Shown: positions 17,689-26,926, counted from the stretch's first letter. The stretch is DNA of 64,000 nucleotides from an uncultured Acidimicrobiales bacterium (GCA_938002965.1 CALKZY010000016.1:124001-188000), one strand, 5' to 3'. Program-made: numbers and translations. Notes: generated by a model from the letters alone, not told the origin.

Positions 17689-18437
17689 CAGCGACTGTCC
17701 GCTTGCTGATCGGAGCGATCTGAGAATCGAGACTGCCACTGGTTGGCGTCCATGCCCAGCTCGTCGAGCCGCTTAGTAATCCACAGCGGAGGTTCCATCT
17801 CTTCTCCGTTCTTCAACGATTCGATGACAGCCCCGTTTTCGTCCCAAACGTGGCAGGTATTGAGGTTGAAGGCGAACCGCTCCCTGATTTGCTCGTTGGT
17901 AGGTTTCGTCGGAAGTGGAGGGGGCACGGGGGTCAACCCTTCGTCGCTGGCCGCCGCCATCATCGACCACACCGTTTGTATGGCCACGGGAGCCATAGCT
18001 TGAAGCAGGGCGGTGGTGTGGGTGCATCCTCGGGGTCCACCGAACAGTTCCCTAATCTTGTGGGTAAAGCCTCGGGCGATAGATAGGCCGATCAGGCTCC
18101 CGTAGTGATCGGTGATGGTCGGGCAACCGGTGTGCGGGTGGACTTCCATCACTACTTCGGCCGAGGTGATCTCCATCGACGGAACGACGACCACGATGTC
18201 GACAATCATGTGGTGGACTGTCATCGGGTTCGGATCAACGGGGACGTACAGGCCAGCGGGCTTTTGGTCCAGAACCTGTCCTCGGATCATCATCTCAGTG
18301 GCGCTGAGCCGGTAGGCGCGCACCGAATACGTCCGGTCGTGCAAGAGAGGTAGATCCGGCTCGGGCGCCGGGCTTGCGATGACGGGAGCAATACTGGTCG
18401 ACGGAACATGTCCATCGGTCATGGCAGGTTCAGACAT
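17688..18437 (-). CDS. DUF2889-like protein
   Basis: A 249-residue protein resembling DUF2889: a segment on basic biochemical context (YSVRAYRLSATEMMIRGQVLDQKP), a middle with HHMIVDIVVVVPSMEITSAEVVMEVHPHTGCP (split here for length, residues about 74-105), and the GPRGCTHTTALLQAMAPVAIQ motif with conserved Cys and His. Function is unknown; the conserved Cys/His residues suggest metal or cofactor binding. It has no signal peptide or membrane helix. It is the first gene of a likely operon with the M20 peptidase (1-base stop/start overlap), astA and astB, so it could be an accessory of arginine degradation. Confidence 0.75.
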   Translation of the reverse strand: MSEPAMTDGHVPSTSIAPVIASPAPEPDLPLLHDRTYSVRAYRLSATEMMIRGQVLDQKPAGLYVPVDPNPMTVHHMIVDIVVVVPSMEITSAEVVMEVHPHTGCPTITDHYGSLIGLSIARGFTHKIRELFGGPRGCTHTTALLQAMAPVAIQTVWSMMAAASDEGLTPVPPPLPTKPTNEQIRERFAFNLNTCHVWDENGAVIESLKNGEEMEPPLWITKRLDELGMDANQWQSRFSDRSDQQADSR

Positions 18438-18493
18438 GAACCCATTCCACCTGTCGTGGGGGGCAATCCAAACCCCGACCTGCGAAGATCAGA

Positions 18494-20452
18494 TCAACTG
18501 GGCGGCGGCGAGACGTCAGTAGCCGACCAAGCCACCCAGCCTCCGTTCGGACCGAGCCTGAGTGGAAACTGAGCTAGCATGTCTGCTGACACCTGTTCAT
18601 GCACATACTGTTTCTCGGGTAGTTCGGCGTCAGCCAGAACATCAAATCGAAGGCTGGGGTCGATGCCCAGGCTTCGGAGGTCTAAATTCTCTTCCACTGG
18701 TGCCGCTTGGCCGTTGATGGCGGCGATGAACCACGCCGATCTGCACCGCCGAGCCATGACGACGTGACTTCCAGGTAGTCCAGCCAGAAGATGCGACTCG
18801 TCCCACACCGCCGGCACGTTCTTGAGGTACTGGCGTACTGGGTCTGGCTGGGCTAGATAGTGATGTGGTGTATCGCAGAAATGGAGGAGTCCGCTCTCGA
18901 ACACGACCGCCAGCGCCAGCTCGTGAGTATTGGTGGTAATTCGTCGCTTAGCCAGGTCGGATAACACCACCGGGGTGTAATCCATCGAGCCGATAACGTT
19001 CCTGGTCAAGGCCAAGATGGTGTTGTTGAGCGGGGCCTGCGGGCCGTAGTCCTCAGATAGCCGGTACCACTCCGCACCGCGGACGGCCTCGGTGGTCATG
19101 AGGTTGGGGTATGTTCGCGACCAGCCGCGTGGTGCGGTACAGCCATGGAAGTTCACCATGAGGCCGACGTCGGCAGCATCTTGGAGAATGCCGTGAAACT
19201 GCGCTATCCCATCGGGCTTGTCAGTGTGGAAGAAGTCCACCTTGATACCTTTGACGCCCCACCTGGCGATCCGAGTCAACTCGGCGCGCCGAATGTCGGG
19301 ATCGGTCATCCGATCTCGGGGCTCTTCGGTCATCTGATTGTTTGACCCACCCGAGTTGTACCACAGCATGACGCCGACGTCACGCTTGGCTCCGTAGCGC
19401 ACCAACTGTTCAACGGAGCCCTCAGGGAGGAGATTCCAGTTGGCGTCGACGAGAATGAACTCCCATCCAAGTTCAGAGGACACATCGATCGCAGACCGCA
19501 GGGCGGCCGGGTCTCGGGGGCTGTCATGATCACCCCACCACGTCCAAGCCACCCTTCCCGGCCTCACCCACGAATAGTCGCTCTCAGGGTCAGCCGCCGG
19601 TGACAGATGTCGGACGAGGTTTGACTCGGCAACGGCAGCCAAATCGCCGACAATCTGGATCCGCCACGGCATGGACATCGGCAGTGACGCTTTGACGGTG
19701 GCGGCGTGGGCCGGATCGCCCTCATCGGAGTGCGGTCGCCGGAGTTCAAATGTGCGACCGTCTTGCGCCACGTTGATGTGACTGCCGCCGTTGGACGAGT
19801 CGACACCGGCCTCAGCCAGCAAGAGCCACTGGTCCTGCGTCTTGAACAACGCAGGCATTGTCCAGCCTGCATCCGAGGCGACCAATTCATGAACAGCAGT
19901 TCCATCGGTGTGCCAGCCTTCGTAGCCCGGAGTTACAAGGCCGACACGATCGTGGGCTTGAAGCCAGCCGAGCGAGCCGTGTGGCAGGCAAATTCGCGAG
20001 AGCTCGTCCAACACCTCGACGGCAGGCGTTGGATGATTGGCATCGATTGCCTCCAGTCTGAGTCGGTGGGCCACCCCACCATCGGCCACGACAATCTCCA
20101 AGAGGAGGCGAGTGGCGGCATTGTGGTTGATCGCGTAAACAACATGATTAGCTCGCAACCTGGACGTGCGGGCTTTACCCACTGGCAACGTGAACGAATC
20201 ATCGAGTTCGACACGGCTTTGCTCGACTACTGGTCGATCGGGCTCGATGGTGAGCGCCCCCGAGTCCGTTCGCAGCCCGATGCCGACGGTGCGGGCAAGT
20301 TCGGCGCCCTGAGACAACGTGCAGATGGCGAGGCCCTGAACGGCATCGCTCACCAGCTTCGCCGTCGTCACCAGACCAGGCGAAGAGATAGCGGCAATGA
20401 CACCGTCGGTGGCGGTGAAATCGCCGGCAGAGAAAATGCCGTCCACTGTCAT
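18494..20452 (-). CDS. Glycoside hydrolase family 97 (alpha-galactosidase-like)
   Basis: A 652-residue protein with the GH97 architecture: an N-terminal beta-sandwich, a central (beta/alpha)8 barrel and a C-terminal beta domain. Barrel landmarks are RVAWTWWGDHDSPRD, GWEFILVDANW, VMLWYNSGGSNN and VKGIKVDFFHTD, followed by MVNFHGCTAPRGWSRTYPN and TTEAVRGAEWYR. The aspartate in KVDFF lies where retaining GH97 enzymes have their nucleophile, which favours alpha-galactosidase-type over the inverting glucosidase (SusB) type; this is an inference. No signal peptide is visible, unlike many family members, so it may act on imported sugars. It is on the same strand as arsJ and the DUF2889 operon, with 73- and 56-base gaps. 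Confidence 0.85.
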   Translation of the reverse strand: MTVDGIFSAGDFTATDGVIAAISSPGLVTTAKLVSDAVQGLAICTLSQGAELARTVGIGLRTDSGALTIEPDRPVVEQSRVELDDSFTLPVGKARTSRLRANHVVYAINHNAATRLLLEIVVADGGVAHRLRLEAIDANHPTPAVEVLDELSRICLPHGSLGWLQAHDRVGLVTPGYEGWHTDGTAVHELVASDAGWTMPALFKTQDQWLLLAEAGVDSSNGGSHINVAQDGRTFELRRPHSDEGDPAHAATVKASLPMSMPWRIQIVGDLAAVAESNLVRHLSPAADPESDYSWVRPGRVAWTWWGDHDSPRDPAALRSAIDVSSELGWEFILVDANWNLLPEGSVEQLVRYGAKRDVGVMLWYNSGGSNNQMTEEPRDRMTDPDIRRAELTRIARWGVKGIKVDFFHTDKPDGIAQFHGILQDAADVGLMVNFHGCTAPRGWSRTYPNLMTTEAVRGAEWYRLSEDYGPQAPLNNTILALTRNVIGSMDYTPVVLSDLAKRRITTNTHELALAVVFESGLLHFCDTPHHYLAQPDPVRQYLKNVPAVWDESHLLAGLPGSHVVMARRCRSAWFIAAINGQAAPVEENLDLRSLGIDPSLRFDVLADAELPEKQYVHEQVSADMLAQFPLRLGPNGGWVAWSATDVSPPPS

Positions 20453-20525
20453 AGTCGCAGTTGATGGTAACGACTAGCGACATCGGCTCCGCCACCACCC
20501 ATCTTGAGGCTTACTGGGTGGGCGG

Positions 20526-21746
20526 TCACTGATGGATGCTCACTGGCAGATTGAGTGGCGGCAATCGGCGAGCGAGTAACCAGGAACACACGGTGAACGC
20601 TGCTGATCCGGCCAGCGCCAATGGCAAGCCCCCCAGGACAAAGAGAAGGCCCGACAGTCCGGTTCCCACCAGCCGACCAAGAGCATTGGCCGAATAGTAG
20701 TAGCCGACGTCGAGAGCAACGTCCGATCCTTGGCTGTAGGCCAGAATCAAATAGGAATGCAGCGAAGAGTTGAAGGCGAACACGATGCCGAATGCGAGAA
20801 GGCCAATGATGACGACGATGTTCAGAGCCAACCCGCCGGCCACAACCAGCGCCAAGCCCAGAGTCAGAACCGACAAAGTCAATGCCCAGGCCCGGGTAGC
20901 AGCGACATGTCCTTGGTCGCTCGCCTTGGAGCGGCCAAAGTTGAGCAGCCGGGGGGCAGCTGATTGGACTAATCCGTAGCCAATAACCCAGGCGGCAAGA
21001 AATCCTCCGATTTGGTTGAACGACCACCCAAGCCGCTGATCAAAGAACACTGGGAGGGCGACGACAAACCAGATGTCTCGCGCCCCGAAAAGGAACATAC
21101 GTGCCGCCGAAAGTCTGTTGATCGACTCAGACTTGGAAAGGACGGCCCTCAACGGGCTGGCCTCAGCCGCTCGCCCCAACGTGTCATCGAGCAGCAGAAG
21201 CAGCGCTACCAAAGCCGTGAAGACGACCAGGGACAGAACGTACAGAGCACCGCTATATCCAAGCCAACTCAACAAGGCGGCCCCGACGAAGAAACCGACT
21301 CCTTTGAGGGCGTTCTTCGATCCAGTCAGCAAGGCCACCAGACGAAACAGCGAACCTTCGCCCGCCACCAGTTTCACTGCGCTCTTCGAGCTCATTTTCG
21401 TCAGGTCCTTGGCCACTCCTGACAAGGCTTGAAGGGCCATGACGAACACCACTGAGGTGGCCGTAGTCCACGAGCTATCGCGAAACGACAGGGCCACTAG
21501 GGCGAAGGTCTGGAGTCCGAGGCCGGCTATGAGCGTTCGATTCAGCCCGTTCTTAGCACCGACCCATCCGCCCACCAGGTTGGTCACAACGCCAACAAGC
21601 TCGTAGGGCAGAAATAGCGCCGCCAACATGAGCGGGGAGAACCCAAGTTGGTGAAAGTGGAGTAACACCAGCATCCGCAATGCCCCGTCGGTGACGGTGA
21701 AGGCCCAATAGGCCGCGGTCACAAGCCCATAGGTCTTGGTCTTCAC
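20526..21746 (-). CDS. arsJ: Organoarsenical efflux MFS transporter
   Basis: A 406-residue major-facilitator protein whose N-terminal half matches ArsJ: DGALRMLVLLHFHQLGFSP, LPYELVGVVTNLVGGWVGA and NGLNRTLIAGLGLQTFAL. ArsJ exports 1-arseno-3-phosphoglycerate, which breaks down outside the cell to arsenate. The gene follows a GAPDH gene, the standard ArsJ partner. The start is GTG at 21746, overlapping the GAPDH stop in a GTGA arrangement, so translation is coupled; a start at 21782 would lie within the GAPDH gene. About 12 hydrophobic segments are visible. No arsR, arsC or acr3 gene is nearby. Confidence 0.92.
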   Translation of the reverse strand: MKTKTYGLVTAAYWAFTVTDGALRMLVLLHFHQLGFSPLMLAALFLPYELVGVVTNLVGGWVGAKNGLNRTLIAGLGLQTFALVALSFRDSSWTTATSVVFVMALQALSGVAKDLTKMSSKSAVKLVAGEGSLFRLVALLTGSKNALKGVGFFVGAALLSWLGYSGALYVLSLVVFTALVALLLLLDDTLGRAAEASPLRAVLSKSESINRLSAARMFLFGARDIWFVVALPVFFDQRLGWSFNQIGGFLAAWVIGYGLVQSAAPRLLNFGRSKASDQGHVAATRAWALTLSVLTLGLALVVAGGLALNIVVIIGLLAFGIVFAFNSSLHSYLILAYSQGSDVALDVGYYYSANALGRLVGTGLSGLLFVLGGLPLALAGSAAFTVCSWLLARRLPPLNLPVSIHQ

Positions 21747-22825
21747 AGTGACGAGCGATGAGAGGATTCGCCAGACGAACACTTGGGAGGGGATGATTCG
21801 ACGGCTAGCGATTCGGCCACGGTTACGGCAAGGTCAACCATGCGGTGGGCGTAGCCGACTTCGTTGTCGTACCAGGCCAGGACTTTGACCATGTGACCGT
21901 CGACTACCATGGTCGATGGCCCGTCGACGATGGCTGACCGCGTGTCATTAACGAAGTCGGCCGATACCAGCGGTCGCTCTTCATACCCCAAAATCCCAGC
22001 CAGCGAGCCAGCAGCCGCCGTTTTGAAGAGCTGATTTACCTCCTCTCGGTCGACAGGGCGATCCATCGTGAAGACCGCGTCGACTAGCGACGCATTCAAC
22101 AACGGGACCCGTACCGCCACACCGTTCAGCTTGCCAACTAGTTCGGGGAAGATCATCCCAATCGCAGTGGCCGAGCCGGTTGAGGTAGGTATTAATGAAT
22201 TGAGCGCCGATCGAGCACGGCGTAGATCAGCGTGAGCGGTGTCGACGACCACTTGGGTGTTGGTCACATCGTGAATGGTGGTTACCACGCCGCGTTCAAT
22301 ACCGATCGACTCCTGAAGAACCTTCACTACAGGCGCTAGGCAGTTGGTCGTGCACGAAGCGGCTGTCACGACGTTATGCACCTCGTCGCGATAGAGATGG
22401 TCGTTGCAGCCCATAACGACGTTCAGCGCACGGCGATCGTTGACGGGAGCGGAAACGACGACTTTTCGGGCGCCGCGGTCGAGATGCGGGGTCAGACTTT
22501 CGAGCGTGCGGAACCGTCCAGAGCATTCCAGAACGACATCAACCCCTGATGCGCCCCAGACGACATCACCGGGCATGTCGTGGGTGGTGTAGACAATCGG
22601 TTCGTGGCCCGCCAGTTCTTCGATGAAGAGCGCCGACTCGTCGGCGCTGATGGTGGCATCGAAGCGACCGTGAACCGAGTCGAACTCAAGGAGGTGCGCC
22701 GAAGTTGAACTGCTAGCCATCGGCTCGTTGACATGAGCCAGCTGTAGAGATGGGACGCCCAGCATTGCCCGGGCGGCCAGCCGACCGATTCGACCGAAAC
22801 CGTTAATGCCGACTTTGACCGTCAT
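21743..22825 (-). CDS. ArsJ-associated glyceraldehyde-3-phosphate dehydrogenase
   Basis: A 360-residue GAPDH. The NAD-binding motif GINGFGRIGRLAARA is at residues 6-20; the catalytic cysteine is C158 in ASCTTNCLAPV and the paired histidine follows in the TTIHDVTNTQVV segment. NEPMAS replaces the usual glycolytic NDL after the second beta strand, a feature in line with the arsenate-linked branch. It would use arsenate in place of phosphate to make 1-arseno-3-phosphoglycerate for ArsJ to export. The C-terminal extension (about 25 residues, Ser-rich) runs into the arsJ start. The ATG at 22825 has GGAGG about 11 bases upstream; 17 extra residues from an earlier start are rejected. Confidence 0.92.
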   Translation of the reverse strand: MTVKVGINGFGRIGRLAARAMLGVPSLQLAHVNEPMASSSTSAHLLEFDSVHGRFDATISADESALFIEELAGHEPIVYTTHDMPGDVVWGASGVDVVLECSGRFRTLESLTPHLDRGARKVVVSAPVNDRRALNVVMGCNDHLYRDEVHNVVTAASCTTNCLAPVVKVLQESIGIERGVVTTIHDVTNTQVVVDTAHADLRRARSALNSLIPTSTGSATAIGMIFPELVGKLNGVAVRVPLLNASLVDAVFTMDRPVDREEVNQLFKTAAAGSLAGILGYEERPLVSADFVNDTRSAIVDGPSTMVVDGHMVKVLAWYDNEVGYAHRMVDLAVTVAESLAVESSPPKCSSGESSHRSSL

Positions 22826-22949
22826 GGCGACTGCAACCTCCGTGGGTGACTTGTGGGCGCGTTCGCCTTGGAACAAAGGCTATTGGCCGGAGTAGGACCT
22901 GCCCAATACTTCAGGAGCCGGTCACCTCCCGAGGGGTCCGGCATGATGC

Positions 22950-22978
22950 TTGCCCCAGGTGACCAGCGCTGGCATACT
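22950..22978 (+). promoter_or_regulatory. Putative sigma-70-type promoter for creatinase
   Basis: TTGCCC (22950-22955) and CATACT (22973-22978) are separated by 17 bp. The transcript would start near 22985, about 28 bases before the creatinase ATG, leaving room for the ribosome site at 22993-23004. Sequence-pattern evidence only. Confidence 0.45.
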
Positions 22979-23012
22979 CTGTCAGCTTCACTAAGGAAAG
23001 GTGGTCGTTTGT

Positions 23013-24254
23013 ATGGGTAGCGAGCAGGGAATCCTCCAGGTCCAAGACGGTAATGGGCGAGATCGGTTGTTGACGTGGCACAACGGCGAGCGAGCATACA
23101 GTCCCTTTAGCCACAGCGAGATGGATCGGCGTCAAGACGGCCTACGCAACCTGATGGCAGACATGAGCCTCGACGCCTGCCTGCTGACCAGCTACCACAA
23201 CATCTGCTATTACACGGGCTTCTTGTATTGCTCGTTCGGGCGCAACTACGGCTGCGTGATTACTCCCGAGAGCACGACCACTATCAGCGCCGGAATCGAC
23301 GGAGGCCAACCGTGGCGAATGACCCACGGCGAGAATGTGGTCTACACCGATTGGCGTCGAGACAACTTCCTGTTCGCCGTTCAGCAACTAGCGCCGGGTG
23401 TCAAACGATTGGGTATCGAGTTCGATCACGTGACCCTTGATCTGCGTGAGCGACTCGGCGACGCCTTTCCAGGAGTTGAGTTCGTAGATGTCGGACAGCC
23501 GACGATGTGGATGCGGACCATCAAGTCAGATGAAGAGATTGCACACATCAAGACCCTGACGGCAATCGCCGACCTGGGTGGTGAAGCATGCGCCCAGGCG
23601 ATTGCCCCCGGGGTGCCTGAGCATGAGGTGGCGTTGGCGTCGACCGGAGCCATGATTCGACGGATCGCCGAGAGCTTTCCCTTCGTTGAGCTGATGGACA
23701 CATGGACCTGGTTCCAGTCCGGCATCAACACCGATGGAGCCCACAATCCGGTGACCAACAGGCAGATGGGGCCGGGCGATATTTTGAGCCTGAACTGTTT
23801 CCCCATGGTGTTCGGCTACTACGTCGCCTTGGAGCGAACGCTGTTTTGCCAGACCGCCTCGGACGACCATCTTCGGCTTTGGGACGTCAACGTCAAGGTC
23901 CATGAGCGTGGCCTGGAGTTGATCAAACCGGGTGCAAGGTGCGGAGACATCGCCACTGAGCTGAACGAAATGTATGCCGCCCACGATCTACTTCAGTACA
24001 GATCGTTCGGATACGGGCATTCGTTCGGCGTGCTATGCCATTACTACGGTCGGGAGGCTGGCGTCGAGCTCCGCGAAGACATCGATACCGAACTCAGACC
24101 TGGCATGGTGGTTTCGATGGAGCCGATGATCATGGTCCCCGAAGGAAGTCCGGGGGCCGGTGGCTATCGCGAGCACGACATCCTGGTTGTGACCGAAACC
24201 GGATCCGAGAACATCACCGGTTTTCCCTACGGCGCTGATCACAACATCATCTAG
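23013..24254 (+). CDS. Creatinase (creatine amidinohydrolase)
   Basis: A 413-residue protein of the creatinase branch of the M24 'pita-bread' fold, hydrolysing creatine to sarcosine and urea. It matches the pseudomonad enzymes closely by recollection: FVELMDTWTWFQSGINTDG with the following AHNPVT (catalytic His), IEFDHVTLDLRERL, SFGYGHSFGVLCHYYGREAG, ELRPGMVVSMEPM and GGYREHDILVV. The metal ligands of M24 aminopeptidases are partly replaced, as expected for creatinase. ATG 23013 follows an AAAGGTGG ribosome site. It is divergent from the arsenate genes, with a peptide-type ABC importer downstream. No sarcosine oxidase, urease or creatininase lies in the window. Confidence 0.93.
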   Translation: MGSEQGILQVQDGNGRDRLLTWHNGERAYSPFSHSEMDRRQDGLRNLMADMSLDACLLTSYHNICYYTGFLYCSFGRNYGCVITPESTTTISAGIDGGQPWRMTHGENVVYTDWRRDNFLFAVQQLAPGVKRLGIEFDHVTLDLRERLGDAFPGVEFVDVGQPTMWMRTIKSDEEIAHIKTLTAIADLGGEACAQAIAPGVPEHEVALASTGAMIRRIAESFPFVELMDTWTWFQSGINTDGAHNPVTNRQMGPGDILSLNCFPMVFGYYVALERTLFCQTASDDHLRLWDVNVKVHERGLELIKPGARCGDIATELNEMYAAHDLLQYRSFGYGHSFGVLCHYYGREAGVELREDIDTELRPGMVVSMEPMIMVPEGSPGAGGYREHDILVVTETGSENITGFPYGADHNII

Positions 24255-24390
24255 CCGTCTCCGTCACCCTGGCTCGTGTAACGGAATCACGTGCCCGCGA
24301 GACGTTATTCGAAGCGCTCCGTCGGCTTGCCAATTACCATCAGGCCTCGGGAACGTGTTGGCCCCTGGGCCCAAGTGGAAGGGAACGCCC

Positions 24391-24696
24391 ATGAGTTTTC
24401 TCAGTAGCTTTGCGCAAGCTTTGGTCATCATGGTCGTAGTGGCGTTGCCTCTGTTCTACGTAGCGAGGCGGCTGAGACGTCCGAAAGTTCTGATTCGCTA
24501 TGCCGGAATCGCTGCTGCGCTGGCTCTACTTGTGGCAGGGATGGAAGCGACATCTCGCCTGCTGGTTGAGCGCTGTATGGAGGCCGGAAACACAGGCTGT
24601 GTCGACTACGGAGCGGCAGGAGGCAAGGCGATGGCTATCGGCGGGTTCGCCGTTGCCTCGTGGATCCGAGCCCGGAATCTCTGGCGACCCTTCTAA
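24391..24696 (+). CDS. Small membrane protein of unknown function
   Basis: A 101-residue protein with two hydrophobic helices (residues about 6-24 and 36-54, then a weaker third near 80-92). I do not recognize a family. The ATG at 24391 is preceded by GGAAGGGA; an earlier in-frame start at 24355 lacks a site and adds hydrophilic residues. Two cysteines (RCMEAGNTGC) lie between the helices. It sits between creatinase and the ABC importer, same strand, with gaps of 136 bases on both sides, so it may be separately transcribed. Confidence 0.65.
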   Translation: MSFLSSFAQALVIMVVVALPLFYVARRLRRPKVLIRYAGIAAALALLVAGMEATSRLLVERCMEAGNTGCVDYGAAGGKAMAIGGFAVASWIRARNLWRPF

Positions 24697-24720
24697 CACC
24701 ATTCTCAATGGCTCCGCGGG

Positions 24721-24757
24721 CCGTTTCTGTGTAAACGGATTGTTACCAATTGGGAAC
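24721..24757. promoter_or_regulatory. Two adjacent dyads upstream of the ABC importer operon (putative operator)
   Basis: Dyad one is CCGTTT-6 nt-AAACGG at 24721-24738. Dyad two at 24742-24757 reads GTTACCAATTGGGAAC, symmetric at 14 of 16 positions. They begin 24 bases after the small membrane gene and end about 75 bases before the ATPase gene. The arrangement suggests a dimeric regulator site and/or a weak transcript end. Confidence 0.45.
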
Positions 24758-24831
24758 ATGGCTAGATCCAGAGGTTGACTGCCCGCTACGATGGCCGCAG
24801 CCCAGAAGACGAGTCGAATAGGGGAGAGCGG

Positions 24832-25833
24832 TTGAGCGGGACCGAAGCGGTGCTCGAGGTTTCCAACCTGGCCACGGAGTTCCATACACCCGATGGCGTC
24901 GTTCATGCCGTGAACGGTATTGATTTCGAGCTTCGCCAAGGAGAGTTCCTCGGCGTTGTGGGCGAAAGCGGCTCGGGCAAGAGCGTGACGATGATGTCAT
25001 TGCTGCGTCTGATTCCTATGCCTCCGGGAAAGATCGTCAGTGGCTCGGCCATGTTCGACGGCGACGATCTGCTTGAGATGGAGACGTCTGATCTTCGAAA
25101 GGTGCGAGGCGGCAAGATCGGTTTCATCTTCCAGGACCCGATGACGTCGCTCAACCCTGTGTTGACGGTCGGCAAACAGATCGGTGAATCGCTCAAACTG
25201 CACACCGATGCCACCACTCGGGACGCCAAGCGGCGATCACTTGAGTTGCTTGAACTTGTTGGTATTCCTGACGCCGAGCAGCGGCTGAAGTCGTACCCCC
25301 ACGAACTATCAGGCGGTATGCGCCAGAGAGTCATGATCGCCATTGCGTTGGCCTGCTCTCCGAAGGTCATCATTGCTGATGAGCCGACGACCGCTCTGGA
25401 TGTCACGATTCAGGCCCAAATCATCGAGATCGTTCGAGATCTGCGAACCAAGCTTGGAACGGCTGTCATCTGGATCACCCACGATCTCGGCGTCGTTGCA
25501 GGCCTGGCTGATCGGGTCATCGTGATGTACGGCGGTCGGATCGTCGAAGAGGCACGAGTTGCCGACCTCTACGCCCAGCCGCAGCATCCGTACACCCGCG
25601 GACTTCTGAGATCCATCCCTCGGCTCGATCAAAAAGGCAGCGATCTACAGACAATCGAGGGGCAGCCTCCAAGCTTAAGAAGCGCACCTGTCGGGTGCTC
25701 ATTTGCTCCCAGGTGTGAGTTCGCGTTTGATCGGTGCCTCACGGACACACCACAGTTGGAATCGGTTGGCTTCGAACACCGGACCGCCTGCTGGTGGGAC
25801 CTTGACAACGAAAGGCCCCGAGATGAGCTCTGA
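24832..25833 (+). CDS. Peptide/nickel-type ABC importer ATPase, DppD/OppD-like
   Basis: A 333-residue ATPase with Walker [10 protein letters not shown]-loop [12 protein letters not shown], signature LSGGM, Walker [13 protein letters not shown] and the H-loop in WITHDLGVV. The C-terminal oligopeptide_ABC extension with [14 protein letters not shown] has the cysteine pattern typical of DppD/OppD. The TTG at 24832 is preferred since GGGGAG is five bases upstream; a TTG at 24775 would have a ribosome site touching the codon. It overlaps the next ATPase gene by 11 bases. It energizes the importer together with the following gene. Confidence 0.93.
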   Translation: MSGTEAVLEVSNLATEFHTPDGVVHAVNGIDFELRQGEFLGVVGESGSGKSVTMMSLLRLIPMPPGKIVSGSAMFDGDDLLEMETSDLRKVRGGKIGFIFQDPMTSLNPVLTVGKQIGESLKLHTDATTRDAKRRSLELLELVGIPDAEQRLKSYPHELSGGMRQRVMIAIALACSPKVIIADEPTTALDVTIQAQIIEIVRDLRTKLGTAVIWITHDLGVVAGLADRVIVMYGGRIVEEARVADLYAQPQHPYTRGLLRSIPRLDQKGSDLQTIEGQPPSLRSAPVGCSFAPRCEFAFDRCLTDTPQLESVGFEHRTACWWDLDNERPRDEL

Positions 25834-26926
25834 AAAAGCAGCCGACCCGTCAGCCGATGCACTTGACACCAAATCAAAGGAGATTGCGGCCAACTCTGAT
25901 GACGTTGTCCAGGCCACCGTTGAGACGTTGGAGCAGGGCGACCGCGAAGTCCTGGTCTCGGTACGAAGCCTGAAGAAACACTTCCCGATCATGAAGGGCG
26001 TCTTTCGCCGGCAGGTCGGGGCGGTACGAGCCGTCGATGGGATCTCGTTTGATATCTACAGGGGTGAGACCCTGGGTTTGGTGGGCGAGAGCGGATCAGG
26101 TAAGTCCACCACAGGCAAGGTGATCCTTCAGCTGGAGCAAGCCACAGAAGGCACTGCAACCTTTGATGGAATCGAGCTAACCGAAACCAAAGGGGAGGAG
26201 CTCCGGAAACTCCGGCCCCGAATGCAGATGATCTTCCAAGATCCGCACTCGTCGTTGAACCCTCGCATGACGGTGGCGTCGATCATCGCCGAGCCCCTCA
26301 GAGAACATGGGCAAGGCAATGCTGAGAGCCAACGTAAGCGGATCGACGAGCTGCTGAGCCAAGTCGGCCTTTCGCCAATGCACGCCAACCGTTATCCGCA
26401 CGAGTTCTCCGGTGGCCAACGTCAACGCATTGGTATCGCCCGTGCCATCGCCCTGAACCCCGATTTTGTTGTCTGCGACGAGCCGATTGCAGCGCTTGAT
26501 GTCTCTATCCAGGCTCAGGTCGTAAACCTGCTTGAGGAACTGCAGAACGAACTCGGCTTGACGTACCTCTTCATCTCGCACGACCTTTCTATGGTCCGCC
26601 ACATCGCTGATCGCGTCGCCGTTATGTATTTGGGCCGCATTGTCGAACTGGCCAGTGTTGACGCTCTCTACGATGATCCGCAGCACCCGTATACGCAGGC
26701 GCTGAACTCTGCTGTTCCGGTACCGGATCCCGTTGTCGAAGCAAGCAGGCGTCGGCAAATCCTCGAGGGCGATATTCCCAGCCCTTCTAATCCGCCCCCG
26801 GGCTGCGTGTTCAACACCCGCTGCCCGCTGGCAGAAGATCGATGTCGCACAGAGGTGCCTGAATGGCGCGATATCGGCGGCGGCCACTATGTGGCCTGCC
26901 ATCTGGTTGATGACAAGTCGACCTGA
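25823..26926 (+). CDS. Peptide/nickel-type ABC importer ATPase, DppF/OppF-like
   Basis: A 367-residue second ATPase. Walker A is [12 protein letters not shown], the Q-loop [12 protein letters not shown], signature [14 protein letters not shown], Walker [13 protein letters not shown] and the H-loop FISHDLSMV. The C-terminal extension carries [14 protein letters not shown]. Its first 40 residues are an acidic, Ser/Ala-rich tail that most family members lack. The start ATG ([10 protein letters not shown]) lies within the end of the previous gene (11-base overlap). It forms a heterodimer with it. Confidence 0.93.
   Translation: MSSEKAADPSADALDTKSKEIAANSDDVVQATVETLEQGDREVLVSVRSLKKHFPIMKGVFRRQVGAVRAVDGISFDIYRGETLGLVGESGSGKSTTGKVILQLEQATEGTATFDGIELTETKGEELRKLRPRMQMIFQDPHSSLNPRMTVASIIAEPLREHGQGNAESQRKRIDELLSQVGLSPMHANRYPHEFSGGQRQRIGIARAIALNPDFVVCDEPIAALDVSIQAQVVNLLEELQNELGLTYLFISHDLSMVRHIADRVAVMYLGRIVELASVDALYDDPQHPYTQALNSAVPVPDPVVEASRRRQILEGDIPSPSNPPPGCVFNTRCPLAEDRCRTEVPEWRDIGGGHYVACHLVDDKST

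Noticed and set aside
20526..21746. Considered as a sugar MFS transporter belonging with GH97
   Set aside because: The N-terminal motifs and the coupled GAPDH gene match ArsJ.
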